Origin: Cellulomonas fulva
Lineage (GTDB): Bacteria; Actinomycetota; Actinomycetes; Actinomycetales; Cellulomonadaceae
DNA: 64,000 nucleotides
Direction of reading: 5' to 3'
Assembly (NCBI RefSeq): GCF_018531375.1
Contig: NZ_JAHBOH010000001.1
Span: forward strand, 2,604,001-2,668,000
Shown here: piece by piece, positions 8,166 through 16,037 of the stretch
Position numbering within the stretch: the first letter of the stretch is position 1
Layout of the letters: every line of letters begins with the position of its first letter
The notes under the pieces: generated by a model
The model's database searches: none
The model's input: the letters and a program-made list of their open reading frames with translations, nothing else
Told to the model about the DNA's origin: nothing
Made by a program: the position numbers and the translations under genes

Positions 8166-9451
8166 CGCGCGGCCTCCTCACTCGTCGGGACATCGCTCGT
8201 CGGGACATCGCTCGTCGGGACGTACTCGGGGTGGTGAGGGTTCTCCCAGATCACCGTGCCGCCCTGGCCCAGGCCGACGCACATCGTCGTGAGCCCGTAC
8301 CGGACGTCGGGCCGCTCGGCCATCTGGCGGGCGAGCTGGGTCATCAGCCGCACGCCCGACGACGCGAGCGGGTGGCCCACGGCGATGGCGCCGCCGTCGG
8401 GGTTGACCCGCGGGTCGTCGTCCGCGATCCCGAACGCGTCCAGGAACGCGAGCACCTGGACGGCGAACGCCTCGTTGATCTCGAACAGGCCGATGTCCTC
8501 GATCGTGAGCCCGGCCCGCTCGAGCGCCCGCCGGGTCGCCGGGACCGGGCCGATGCCCATGATCTCCGGCTCGACGCCCGCGTACGCGAACGCGACCATG
8601 CGCATCCGCACGGGGAGCCCGAGCTCGGCGGCCGTGTCCTCGGCGGCGAGCAGGCAGGACGCCGCGCCGTCGGTCAGCGGTGCCGACGTGCCGGCCGTCA
8701 CGCGGCCACCGGGACGGAACGGGGTCGGCAGGGCCGCGATGCCCTCGACCGTGGTGCCGGGGCGGGGCGGCTCGTCGGCCGTCGCGAGGCCCCAGCCGCG
8801 CTCCGGGTCGCGGGTCGCGACCGGCACGAGGTCCGCGTCGATGCGGCCCGCGGCGAGCGCCTCGGCGTACTTGCGCTGGCTCGCGGCGCCGTAGGCGTCG
8901 GCCCGCTCGCGCGTGAGGGCACCGAAGCGGTCGTGCAGGTTCTCGGCGGTGACCCCCATGTTCAGGGCGTCGTTCGCGACGAGGCGCTCGGCGAGGAAGC
9001 GCGGGTTCGGGTCCGCGTCGAAGCCCATCGGGTGGTGGCCCATGTGCTCGACCCCGCCGGCGAGTGCGACGTCCGCCGCACCGACGCCGATCGCGGCGGC
9101 CACGTTGGTCACCGCCGTCATCGCGCCGGCGCACATGCGGTCGATCGCGTACCCGGGGACCGTGCGCGGCAGGCCGGCCAGCACGCCGACCGTGCGGCCG
9201 AGCGTCAGACCCTGGTCGCCCTGCTGCGTCGTGGCGGCGATCGCGACCTCGTCGATCCGCTCGGCGGGCAGCTCGGGATGCCGGCGCAGGAGCTCGCGCA
9301 CGGTCTTCACCGCGAGGTCGTCGGCCCGGGTGTGGGCGTACAGGCCGTCCGGCCGGGCACGGCCGAAGGGGGTGCGCACGCCCTCGACGAAGACGGTGCG
9401 GCGGACGCGGGGAGCCGGGTTCGGCGACGCGGGTGCGGATGCGGCGGGCAT
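8162..9451 (-). CDS. fadA: Acetyl-CoA C-acyltransferase (thiolase)
   Basis: A 429-aa thiolase that cleaves 3-ketoacyl-CoA with CoA in the last step of beta-oxidation. The nucleophilic cysteine is C107 in DRMCAGAM; the C-terminal GHPLASSG histidine and TMCVGLGQGG cysteine complete the active site. It is the first gene of the fadA-fadB operon. The C-terminal tail (TSDVPTSDVPTSE) is produced by a 15-bp repeat at 8181-8225 and lies beyond the conserved fold. About 15 low-complexity Ala/Pro residues precede the core, so a slightly later start is possible. The 150-bp upstream region holds three palindromes. Confidence 0.95.
   Translation of the reverse strand: MPAASAPASPNPAPRVRRTVFVEGVRTPFGRARPDGLYAHTRADDLAVKTVRELLRRHPELPAERIDEVAIAATTQQGDQGLTLGRTVGVLAGLPRTVPGYAIDRMCAGAMTAVTNVAAAIGVGAADVALAGGVEHMGHHPMGFDADPNPRFLAERLVANDALNMGVTAENLHDRFGALTRERADAYGAASQRKYAEALAAGRIDADLVPVATRDPERGWGLATADEPPRPGTTVEGIAALPTPFRPGGRVTAGTSAPLTDGAASCLLAAEDTAAELGLPVRMRMVAFAYAGVEPEIMGIGPVPATRRALERAGLTIEDIGLFEINEAFAVQVLAFLDAFGIADDDPRVNPDGGAIAVGHPLASSGVRLMTQLARQMAERPDVRYGLTTMCVGLGQGGTVIWENPHHPEYVPTSDVPTSDVPTSEEAAR
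8181..8225. repeat. 15-bp tandem repeat at the 3' end of fadA
   Basis: Two perfect copies of ctcgtcgggacatcg (8181-8195, 8196-8210) and a diverged third copy (8211-8225). They encode repeated Ser-Asp-Val-Pro-Thr in the fadA tail. The repeat is in frame, so changes in copy number would alter only tail length. Confidence 0.9.
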
Positions 9452-9501
9452 CGGGCCTCCAGGCGGGACGGCGGTGTCCGTGGATGGCTGACCAGGGTGG
9501 C

Positions 9502-9551
9502 GTCCTGATCAGGACCTTCGGCCCGGTGGGCCGAAGTTACTCGAGAGTAAC
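9502..9551. promoter_or_regulatory. Three abutting palindromes upstream of fadA
   Basis: Three dyads sit end to end: GTCCTGATCAGGAC (9502-9515, perfect 14-bp palindrome); arms CTTCGGCCC and GGGCCGAAG with a GGT spacer (9516-9536); and GTTACTCGAGAGTAAC (9536-9551, 7-2-7). They lie 51-100 bp upstream of the fadA ATG. The third resembles operators of TetR-type fatty-acid regulators. The stretch 9511-9524 also reads AGGACCTTCGGCCC, close to the DosR-like box before pflB. Confidence 0.6.
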
Positions 9552-9606
9552 ATCCGGCGGCCCGTGACGTCCGTCACCCGGCGGCGCCGGTTCGTCGGCC
9601 GCGCGG

Positions 9607-10890
9607 TCACGCCGTCGGCAGCGCCCCGAACGCGGCGGTGAGCGGACCGGCGAGCAGGCCGACCTGCCACGGACGCGCACCGCCGGCCTCGAGCTGGTCG
9701 GCGATGCCGCGCTCGTCGAGCGGGCGCGGCGGGGACCAGCACAGGCGGCGCAGCAGGTCCGGCTGCAGCAGGTTCTCGACCGGCACGGTGTGCTCCGCGG
9801 ACAGGGCGGCCACGACGTCCCGTGCGGCGGCGAGCCGCGCGGCGGCGGCCGGGTCCCGGTCCGCCCAGGCGCGAGGCGGCGGCGGGGCGTCGCTCTTGGG
9901 CCCGCGGACCGAGGGCAGCTCGCCGTCCGGCAGCGCCAGCGCACGGTCGATGGCCGCCTGCCACAGCGGAGCGCGGCGACGCGTCCCCTTGCCCGAGAAG
10001 GCGGGCAGCGCGGTCAGCGCGGGCACCGAGCGCGGGAGCGCCTGCGCGGCGGCCACGATCGCCGCGTCGGGCAGCACGCGGCCCGGGGAGATGTCCCGCT
10101 GGCGGGCGTTGGTGTCCCGCGTGGTCCACAGCTCGCGCACCACCGCCAGCCGGCGGGCGTCGCGGATCGCGTGCAGACCGGAGACGCGGCGCCAGGGCTC
10201 GACGCGCGGGGGCGGCGGGGGAGCCGTGCGCACCGCCTCGAACTCCTGCGCCGCCCACTCGGCCTTGCCGGCCACCGCCAGGCGCTCGGCGAGCACCTGC
10301 CGGACCTCGACGAGCACCTCGACGTCGAGCGCCGCGTAGCGCAGCCACTCGGTCGGCAGCGGCCGCGTCGACCAGTCGACGGCCGAGTGCTCCTTGGCGA
10401 GCCCGAGGCCGAGGGTGTCCGCGACGACCGCCGCGAGGCCCACGCGCTCGAGGCCCAGCAGCCGGGCGCCGAGCTCGGTGTCGAACACCCGCGACGGGCG
10501 CATCCCCTGCTCCGCGAGGCCGGGCAGGTCCTGCGACGCCGCGTGCAGCACCCACTCCACGCCGACGAGCGCCTCGGACAGCGCCGAGAGGTCCGGCAGC
10601 GCGATCGGGTCGATCAGCGCGGTGCCCGCACCCTCCCGTCGCAGCTGCACCAGGTAGGTGCGCTGGCCGTACCGGTAGCCCGACGCGCGCTCGGCGTCGA
10701 CCGCCACGGGTCCCGTCCCGGCGCCGAACGCGGCCACGACGGCGGCGAGCGCCTCCGGGGTCTCGACGACCGGCGGGATGCCCTCGGCCGGGTCGGTGAG
10801 GGGGACGACCGCGTCCTCCGGGGCATCCCCGGAGGGGTCCACCTGCTCCTCACCCGCTCGCATGGGAACCACGGTAGGCGACGACGGCAC
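9607..10890 (-). CDS. rnd: Ribonuclease D family 3'-5' exonuclease
   Basis: A 427-aa DEDD-family exonuclease with an HRDC domain, acting in 3' processing or turnover of structured RNA. The exonuclease core runs from about residue 60 to 240: VAVDAERASGYRYG carries the first D/E pair, VEWVLHAASQDLPGL the second Asp, and WLRYAALDVEVLVEV the final Asp. The HRDC helices lie around residues 250-340 (VVRELWTTRDTNARQRDISPGRVLPDAAIV). The listed start is a GTG; an ATG nine codons later (10863) is equally plausible, and neither has a strong ribosome-binding site. It is followed on the other side by fadA, with a possible operator region between. Confidence 0.9.
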   Translation of the reverse strand: MPSSPTVVPMRAGEEQVDPSGDAPEDAVVPLTDPAEGIPPVVETPEALAAVVAAFGAGTGPVAVDAERASGYRYGQRTYLVQLRREGAGTALIDPIALPDLSALSEALVGVEWVLHAASQDLPGLAEQGMRPSRVFDTELGARLLGLERVGLAAVVADTLGLGLAKEHSAVDWSTRPLPTEWLRYAALDVEVLVEVRQVLAERLAVAGKAEWAAQEFEAVRTAPPPPPRVEPWRRVSGLHAIRDARRLAVVRELWTTRDTNARQRDISPGRVLPDAAIVAAAQALPRSVPALTALPAFSGKGTRRRAPLWQAAIDRALALPDGELPSVRGPKSDAPPPPRAWADRDPAAAARLAAARDVVAALSAEHTVPVENLLQPDLLRRLCWSPPRPLDERGIADQLEAGGARPWQVGLLAGPLTAAFGALPTA

Positions 10891-10965
10891 CGCATCCGTG
10901 CAGGCCGCGCGGCACGCCCGCGACGAGAGCGCCGGCCTGGCCCGTCGCGCGCCGGGGTGCCGGGC

Positions 10966-11592
10966 TCAGTCGAGCAGGCCGCCGCGGTAGGACATCGCCA
11001 CCAGGTGCGCCCGGTCGCCCGTGCCGAACTTGCGGGAGATGCGGGCGAGGTGGCTCTTGACCGTCAGTGCGGACAGCCCCAGGTCCTCGCCGATCAGGCG
11101 GTTGCTGCGGCCCTGCGCGACGAGCCGCAGGACGCTCAGCTCGCGGTTGGTCAGCTCCGGCAGCGGCGGCATGGGCGGCGCCGCTGCGGGGGTGCGCGCG
11201 AGCGTGGCCGCGGTGCTCGAGGCGACCGCGCCGCGCACGCCCCCCTGGAGCAGCACGCCGAGCTCGATGCGGCTCGCCCGGCGGGTCAGGACGACGACGC
11301 GCTGCGCGCCGCGGCGACGCAGGCTCTGCACGAGCGTGGAGCCGTCCCCGTCCGCGAGCTCGGTCACGACGACGCACATGTGCTGGGCGGCGGACGGACG
11401 TCGCTGCGCGGCAGCCGGCGCGGTCGCGCTCCCGGTGGCACGCCGGGCCACGGGTGCGCGGCGGAGCGGCTCGATGGTCACGTCCGTCACATCGGCAGCC
11501 GGTGCCGTGGACTTGAGGGACCGCGGCACGTCGGACGAGGCGGACGTCCGGGACCGACCGTGACGCCCGGGCGCAGCGATCGACGGCGGCAC
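10966..11592 (-). CDS. LuxR-type HTH transcriptional regulator
   Basis: A 208-aa protein whose C-terminal 60 residues are a GerE/LuxR helix-turn-helix (LTNRELSVLRLVAQGRSNRL, then LSALTVKSHLARISRKFG). The N-terminal part resembles a degenerate receiver-like fold (VVVTELADGDGSTLVQSLRR, VVVLTRR) but lacks the acidic pocket and a phosphoacceptor Asp in the expected place, so it is probably not a classical response regulator. No histidine kinase is adjacent. The first 60 or so residues are low-complexity and the true start may be later. Its target genes are unknown. Confidence 0.8.
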   Translation of the reverse strand: MPPSIAAPGRHGRSRTSASSDVPRSLKSTAPAADVTDVTIEPLRRAPVARRATGSATAPAAAQRRPSAAQHMCVVVTELADGDGSTLVQSLRRRGAQRVVVLTRRASRIELGVLLQGGVRGAVASSTAATLARTPAAAPPMPPLPELTNRELSVLRLVAQGRSNRLIGEDLGLSALTVKSHLARISRKFGTGDRAHLVAMSYRGGLLD

Positions 11593-11616
11593 CGCCGTCG
11601 CGTCGCAGCCGGTGCG

Positions 11617-12201
11617 TCAGTGCCGCGGGCCGAGCGGCACGACGCCCTCCGGCAGCGGCGGCAGCCCGGCGGCGGTGCACAGCAGCGTCTCCCACGCGCG
11701 CAGGTGGTCCCGCAGGTCGGGGTCCGCCGCGGTCCACGACGCCCGGATCTCGAGCTCGGTCTGCTCCGCACGCACCTCGAGCGCACCGAAGCTCTGGGAC
11801 AGCACGCGGGTCACCGTACCGCCGGCGGCGTGCGCGTCCAGCCCCACCTCGGCGAGCGCGTCGAGGAACCACGTCCACGCGACCTCGGCGAGCATCGGGT
11901 CCGAGCCGACCTCCGCCTCGAGCGTCGCCCGCACCAGGGTCACCAGCCGGAAGCAGCCGTCCCACGCCTCCTGGCCCGCCGGGTCGTACAGCACGACGAA
12001 CCGACCGGAGGCGAGCTCGGTCGCGGCGACCGACCGCCGCGCCGTGCGGACCTCCGCGGTCAGCGCCGCCGAGTACGGCGCGATCCGTGCCGGGCCGGGC
12101 ACCTCGTCGAGCAGCACCTCCGGGCGGACGGTCACCGCACGCAGCGAGCGCAGCGCGTTCACGAAGTCGGCGGGCACGTCGTCGGGGCCGGCGGGGGTCA
12201 C
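11617..12201 (-). CDS. DUF3000 family protein
   Basis: A 194-aa protein matching the actinobacterial DUF3000 family by eye: FVNALRSLRAVTVRPEVLLDEVPGP, then ATELASGRFVVLYDPAGQEAW and AWTWFLDALAEVG. The function is not known. The GTG start was chosen because conserved sequence begins at once (VTPAGPDDVPADF) and the upstream open frame is Pro/Arg low-complexity. It sits directly upstream of the LuxR-type regulator on the same strand, an arrangement common in related actinobacteria. A dyad (CGGACCC/GGGTCCG, 12216-12236) lies immediately upstream and might be an operator. Confidence 0.75.
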   Translation of the reverse strand: MTPAGPDDVPADFVNALRSLRAVTVRPEVLLDEVPGPARIAPYSAALTAEVRTARRSVAATELASGRFVVLYDPAGQEAWDGCFRLVTLVRATLEAEVGSDPMLAEVAWTWFLDALAEVGLDAHAAGGTVTRVLSQSFGALEVRAEQTELEIRASWTAADPDLRDHLRAWETLLCTAAGLPPLPEGVVPLGPRH

Positions 12202-12215
12202 GGTTGCTGAGCGTA

Positions 12216-12236
12216 CGGACCCGCGTGCCGGGTCCG
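12216..12236. promoter_or_regulatory. Inverted repeat upstream of the DUF3000 gene
   Basis: Arms CGGACCC and GGGTCCG are separated by 7 nt, 15 bp upstream of the GTG start of the DUF3000 gene on the minus strand. It could be an operator or an RNA hairpin in the leader. No regulator can be assigned. Confidence 0.3.
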
Positions 12237-12374
12237 GCTCCGGCGCGCCGCGCGTTCGCGCGTCGGCCGGACCTGTGGAGGACGACCGACGCCCGCGGGC
12301 CGCGCGGACTAGCGTCCGGCGCGGCGGGGGACGCCTCCGCACGGGCACGACGACGAGCGACGGGGGAGCGACGA

Positions 12375-12992
12375 GTGGGCGAGAGGGCAGCACGGTCCGC
12401 GGAGCGGGAGGACGCCGGCGCGGCGCAGCGGGGAGCCGCCGGCAGGGCGTGGGTGCCGAGCGCCGTGGGGGCGCGGGCGCGGGTGCCCGGGTCCGACGAG
12501 TCCGCCGACGCGGTGCCCCGGGACCCGTTCGGCGCGCCGCGCGTGCCGCCCTCGGCGCTCGCCGAGCACGTGCCCGAGCCGGCAGCCGAGCCGGGCTGGA
12601 GCGAGCCGGGCTGGAGCGAGCCGGACGGGAGCGAGGCGGGCCGGAGCGAGGCGGCGCGCCGGGTCGAGGCGCAGGTCGCGGCGGCGCGGGAGCGGGCACG
12701 GCAGGCCACGGCCCTGAGCGCGGAGGTCGACGCGCTGCGCGCCTCGGCCCGCTCACCGCGGGGTGAGGTCACGGTGGAGGTCGACGCGGGCGGACGCGTC
12801 ACGCGCGTGGGCTTCACCGAGCGCGCCCGTGCCGTGCCGCCCGCCGCGCTCGGCCGCGCGGTGGAGGAGGCGATCCGGGCGGCGGCGCGGGAGTGCGGCA
12901 GGCGGGCGGTGGCGCTCGTCGAGCGGAGCGCGGCCGGGGGACCCGCGATGGCCGAGGCGATGCGTGCGGACCACGACCGGCGCTGGGCGTGA
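12375..12992 (+). CDS. YbaB/EbfC-like DNA-binding family protein
   Basis: A 205-aa protein. The last 130 residues fit the YbaB/EbfC nucleoid-associated fold: a long helix (RRVEAQVAAARERARQATAL), then the three-strand segment (GEVTVEVDAGGRVTRVGF) and a final helix (LGRAVEEAIRAAARECGRRA). The first 75 or so residues are a disordered charged region ending in four 5-residue repeats (GWSEP-like). A GGGGGAG ribosome-binding site 6 nt before the GTG start fixes the beginning. It is transcribed divergently from the DUF3000 gene; TAGCGT at 12310-12315 is a candidate -10 element. In many actinobacteria such proteins accompany ESX/WXG100 genes, but none is nearby here. Confidence 0.65.
   Translation: MGERAARSAEREDAGAAQRGAAGRAWVPSAVGARARVPGSDESADAVPRDPFGAPRVPPSALAEHVPEPAAEPGWSEPGWSEPDGSEAGRSEAARRVEAQVAAARERARQATALSAEVDALRASARSPRGEVTVEVDAGGRVTRVGFTERARAVPPAALGRAVEEAIRAAARECGRRAVALVERSAAGGPAMAEAMRADHDRRWA
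12588..12647. repeat. Four 15-bp repeats inside the YbaB-like gene
   Basis: Two perfect copies of gagccgggctggagc (12588-12602, 12603-12617) and two diverged copies up to 12647. They encode the linker between the disordered N-terminus and the YbaB-like domain. Confidence 0.85.
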
Positions 12993-13050
12993 CCGACCAC
13001 CCGGGGGCCCGACCGACCAGCCGGGGGCCCGACGGACCAGCGCGGGCCGG
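12991..13050. repeat. Three 20-bp tandem repeats after the YbaB-like gene
   Basis: Copies at 12991-13010, 13011-13030 and a diverged one at 13031-13050 (gaccgaccagccgggggccc-like). They start on the stop codon of the YbaB-like gene. The 298-bp gap between this gene and gnd contains this array, a second repeat/hairpin element (13109-13151) and the gnd promoter, but no supported ORF. Confidence 0.85.
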
Positions 13051-13108
13051 ACGTGCGGGGACCTCATCCCCTCCTGACCCCCTCATGCGGTGGCGGGGAC
13101 GGGCGCCC

Positions 13109-13151
13109 GTGCGGCGGCCTTCGGCCGCGGCGCCTGTGCGGCGGCCTTCGG
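13109..13151. terminator. Duplicated GC-rich element with hairpin
   Basis: The 16-bp sequence gtgcggcggccttcgg occurs at 13109-13124 and again at 13136-13151. The first copy, with flanking bases, forms a compact hairpin (gcggcc, loop ttc, ggccgc; 13114-13128). It could act as a terminator for the upstream gene, although no U-tract follows. Confidence 0.4.
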
Positions 13152-13290
13152 TCGTCTTGCCCCGTGATCGCGCGCAGGAGCCCGTCCGGGCGGCGCACTA
13201 GGCTGAGCCGGGCACCCAACCCCGGCCGGACCGCCTGCGCGTCATGCCCGCGCGTCGCCGAGCCGACGACCCGAAGGAGCACCTCGCAGC

Positions 13291-14751
13291 ATGGTCGACA
13301 ACGCACCTGGCACGCAGACCGGGACCGCGCAGATCGGTGTCACGGGGCTGGCGGTCATGGGCCGCAACCTGGCACGCAACTTCGCCCGCAACGGCTACAC
13401 GGTGGCGGTGCACAACCGGTCCTGGGCCAAGACGGCCTCGCTCGTCGAGGACCACGGTGACGAGGGCACGTTCGTCCCGTCGGAGTCGGTCGAGGACTTC
13501 GTGGCCTCGCTCGAGCGGCCGCGCAAGATCGTCGTCATGGTCAAGGCGGGCGCGGCCACGGACGCCGTGATCGACGAGCTGGTGCCGCTGCTGGAGGAGG
13601 GCGACATCGTCGTCGACGCCGGCAACGCGCACTTCCCGGACACCGTGCGCCGCGAGAACGCGCTGCGGGCCCAGGGCCTGCACTTCGTCGGCTCGGGGGT
13701 CTCGGGCGGCGAGGAGGGCGCGCTGCTCGGACCCTCGATCATGCCCGGCGGCACGCGCGAGTCCTACGAGTCGCTCGGCCCGATCCTCGAGAAGATCTCC
13801 GCCAAGGTCGACGGCGTCCCGTGCTGCACGTACGTGGGCCCCGACGGCGCCGGGCACTTCGTCAAGATGGTGCACAACGGCATCGAGTACGCGGACATGC
13901 AGCTCATCGCCGAGGCGTACGACCTGCTCAAGCAGGGGCTGGGCGCGTCCGCGGCCGAGATCGGGCAGATCTTCGCCGACTGGAACACGGGCGACCTGGA
14001 GTCGTTCCTCATCGAGATCACGGCCGACGTGCTGCAGCACGTCGACGCCGAGACCGGCAGCGCCTTCGTCGACATCGTGCTCGACCAGGCGGAGCAGAAG
14101 GGCACCGGTCGCTGGACCGTGCAGAACGGGCTCGACCTCGGCGTGCCGATCACCGGCATCGCGGAGGCCACGTTCGCCCGCGCCCTGTCCGGCGGGGTGC
14201 CGCAGCGCGAGGCGGCGGTCGGCACGCTCCCGGCGGCGACCACGCCGTGGGAGATCACCGACCGCGACGCCTTCGTCGAGGACGTGCGGCTCGCCCTGTA
14301 CGCGTCGAAGGTGGTCGCGTACTCGCAGGGCTTCGACCAGATCGCCGCGGCGTCCGCGCAGTTCGGCTGGGACATCGACCGTGGCGCGATGGCGCGGATC
14401 TGGCGCGGCGGCTGCATCATCCGGGCCCGGTTCCTCAACCGGATCACGGAGGCGTACGAGCGCGACGCGAACCTGCCCCTCCTGCTCGCGGACCCGTACT
14501 TCACGGGCGCCGTCGGCAACGGGGTCGAGGCCTGGCGGCGGATCGTGTCCGGCGCCGCGCTGCACGGCGTGCCGACGCCCGCGTTCTCGTCGTCGCTGGC
14601 GTACTACGACGGCGTGCGCGCGGAGCGCCTGCCCGCGGCGCTGATCCAGGCGCAGCGTGACTTCTTCGGCGCGCACACCTACCGCCGGACGGACCGCGAG
14701 GGCACGTTCCACACGCTGTGGTCGGGCGACCGCACCGAGCAGCCCGCGTGA
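13291..14751 (+). CDS. gnd: 6-phosphogluconate dehydrogenase (decarboxylating)
   Basis: A 486-aa homodimeric enzyme of the oxidative pentose-phosphate pathway, converting 6-phosphogluconate and NADP+ to ribulose-5-phosphate, CO2 and NADPH. The N-terminal Rossmann motif is GVTGLAVMGRNLARNF, with an HNRS segment expected to contact the NADP phosphate. The signature KMVHNGIEYADMQLIAEAYD and the C-terminal helical domain (GGCIIRARFLNRI) are intact. AAGGAG lies 11 nt before the ATG, and TAGGCT at 13199-13204 is a candidate -10 box. The TGA stop overlaps the GTG of the ATP-grasp gene. Confidence 0.97.
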   Translation: MVDNAPGTQTGTAQIGVTGLAVMGRNLARNFARNGYTVAVHNRSWAKTASLVEDHGDEGTFVPSESVEDFVASLERPRKIVVMVKAGAATDAVIDELVPLLEEGDIVVDAGNAHFPDTVRRENALRAQGLHFVGSGVSGGEEGALLGPSIMPGGTRESYESLGPILEKISAKVDGVPCCTYVGPDGAGHFVKMVHNGIEYADMQLIAEAYDLLKQGLGASAAEIGQIFADWNTGDLESFLIEITADVLQHVDAETGSAFVDIVLDQAEQKGTGRWTVQNGLDLGVPITGIAEATFARALSGGVPQREAAVGTLPAATTPWEITDRDAFVEDVRLALYASKVVAYSQGFDQIAAASAQFGWDIDRGAMARIWRGGCIIRARFLNRITEAYERDANLPLLLADPYFTGAVGNGVEAWRRIVSGAALHGVPTPAFSSSLAYYDGVRAERLPAALIQAQRDFFGAHTYRRTDREGTFHTLWSGDRTEQPA

Positions 14752-16037
14752 GTCGTCGGCAGCGCGCCGCCGTCGCCCAGGACGACCTCCAGCCGGTCGT
14801 CCTGGGCGGCGACATCGGTGCGTACAGCATCGCCCGCACGTTCCACGAGGCCTACGGCGTGCGCGCCGTCGTCGTGTCGACCGTCTCCACGGGGCTCGTG
14901 CGGCACTCGCGGATCCTGCACAACGTCGTCGAGCCCGGGCTGGAGGACCCCGCGACGCTCGTCGCGACCCTGCGCCGGATCGCCGCCGAGCACGCCGGGC
15001 GGCGTCTGGTGCTGCTCGGCAGCGCCGACTGGCTGGTGCGTCTCGTCGTCGAGAGCCGCGAGCAGCTCGAGGACCTGTACACGATCCCGTACGTGCCCCG
15101 CGCGACCCTCGACAAGGTGACCGACAAGGAGCTGTTCGGCGAGCTGTGCCGCGAGCACGGCCTCGGGCACCCGACGACCGTGGTCCACGACGTGCAGGGC
15201 GGCGGCACGCCCGACGTGTCCGGCCTGCGCTTCCCGGTGATCGCGAAGGCCGCGGACACCGCCGCGTACCACGCGATCGAGTTCGCCGGGAAGAAGAAGG
15301 TGCACACCGTCGGCTCCCCGCAGGAGCTGGCGGACCTGCTGGGCCGCGTCCGCGCCTCCGGGTACCAGGGCGGGTTCGTGATCCAGGACTACATCCCGGG
15401 CGACGACTCCGGCATGCGGATCCTCACCTGCTACAGCGACCGCAGCGGGACCGTGCGGTTCGCGGCGTTCGGTCACGTGCTGCTCGAGGAGCACACGCCC
15501 GGCGCCCTCGGCAACCCCGCGGGCATCGTGACCCGCGAGGAGCACGCGCTCGTGGCCCAGGCGACCCGCCTGCTCGAGGCGCTCGGCTGGACGGGCTACG
15601 CCAACTTCGACCTCAAGCACGACCCGCGCGACGGCAGCACGGTCTTCTTCGAGCTCAACCCGCGTCTCGGCCGGTCGAACTTCTACATCACGGCCGGCGG
15701 GCGCAACACGGCCGAGCTCTACGTGCGCGAGCACGTGCAGGGGCTCGACCCGCTCCCGCCCGGAGCGGCGACGCAGCTCGTCGAGCCGCACCTGTACACG
15801 GTCCTGCCCCGGTGGCTGCTGCGTCGGTACGTCGCGGACCCGACCATGCGCGCGCGCGTGCGCTCGCTGGGCCGGTCGCGTCGTGCGACCAACCCCCTGT
15901 GGTACCGCGCCGAGACCGATCCGCGGCGCATCGCGTACCTGTGCCTCGCGCAGCTCAACCAGGTGCGCAAGTACGCGCGGCACTACCCGGTCGGGGAGGC
16001 GCGCCTGGCGGCGTACCGGCCCGAGGGGGCGGCGTGA
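14748..16037 (+). CDS. ATP-grasp ligase, probable D-Asp/D-Glu ligase of the peptidoglycan cross-bridge
   Basis: A 429-aa ATP-grasp protein, similar in length to the Enterococcus faecium D-aspartate ligase Aslfm (about 450 aa). It has the N-terminal pre-ATP domain (VVLGGDIGAYSIARTFHE), lysine-bearing ATP-site segments (PVIAKAADT, GGFVIQDYIPGDDSGMRI) and the catalytic metal-binding segment NFDLK followed by FFELNPRLGRSNFY. It begins at a GTG overlapping the gnd stop and overlaps the next gene, an Asp/Glu racemase, by GTGA. In E. faecium the D-Asp ligase gene is likewise beside an aspartate racemase, and Cellulomonas peptidoglycan is known to use L-Orn-D-Glu or L-Orn-D-Asp bridges. The function is therefore a strong inference, not proven. 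Confidence 0.7.
   Translation: MSRRQRAAVAQDDLQPVVLGGDIGAYSIARTFHEAYGVRAVVVSTVSTGLVRHSRILHNVVEPGLEDPATLVATLRRIAAEHAGRRLVLLGSADWLVRLVVESREQLEDLYTIPYVPRATLDKVTDKELFGELCREHGLGHPTTVVHDVQGGGTPDVSGLRFPVIAKAADTAAYHAIEFAGKKKVHTVGSPQELADLLGRVRASGYQGGFVIQDYIPGDDSGMRILTCYSDRSGTVRFAAFGHVLLEEHTPGALGNPAGIVTREEHALVAQATRLLEALGWTGYANFDLKHDPRDGSTVFFELNPRLGRSNFYITAGGRNTAELYVREHVQGLDPLPPGAATQLVEPHLYTVLPRWLLRRYVADPTMRARVRSLGRSRRATNPLWYRAETDPRRIAYLCLAQLNQVRKYARHYPVGEARLAAYRPEGAA

Noticed and set aside
12375..12992. ESX/type VII secretion locus at the YbaB-like gene
   Set aside because: No WXG100, EccC or other type VII gene is nearby; only the fold type is suggestive.
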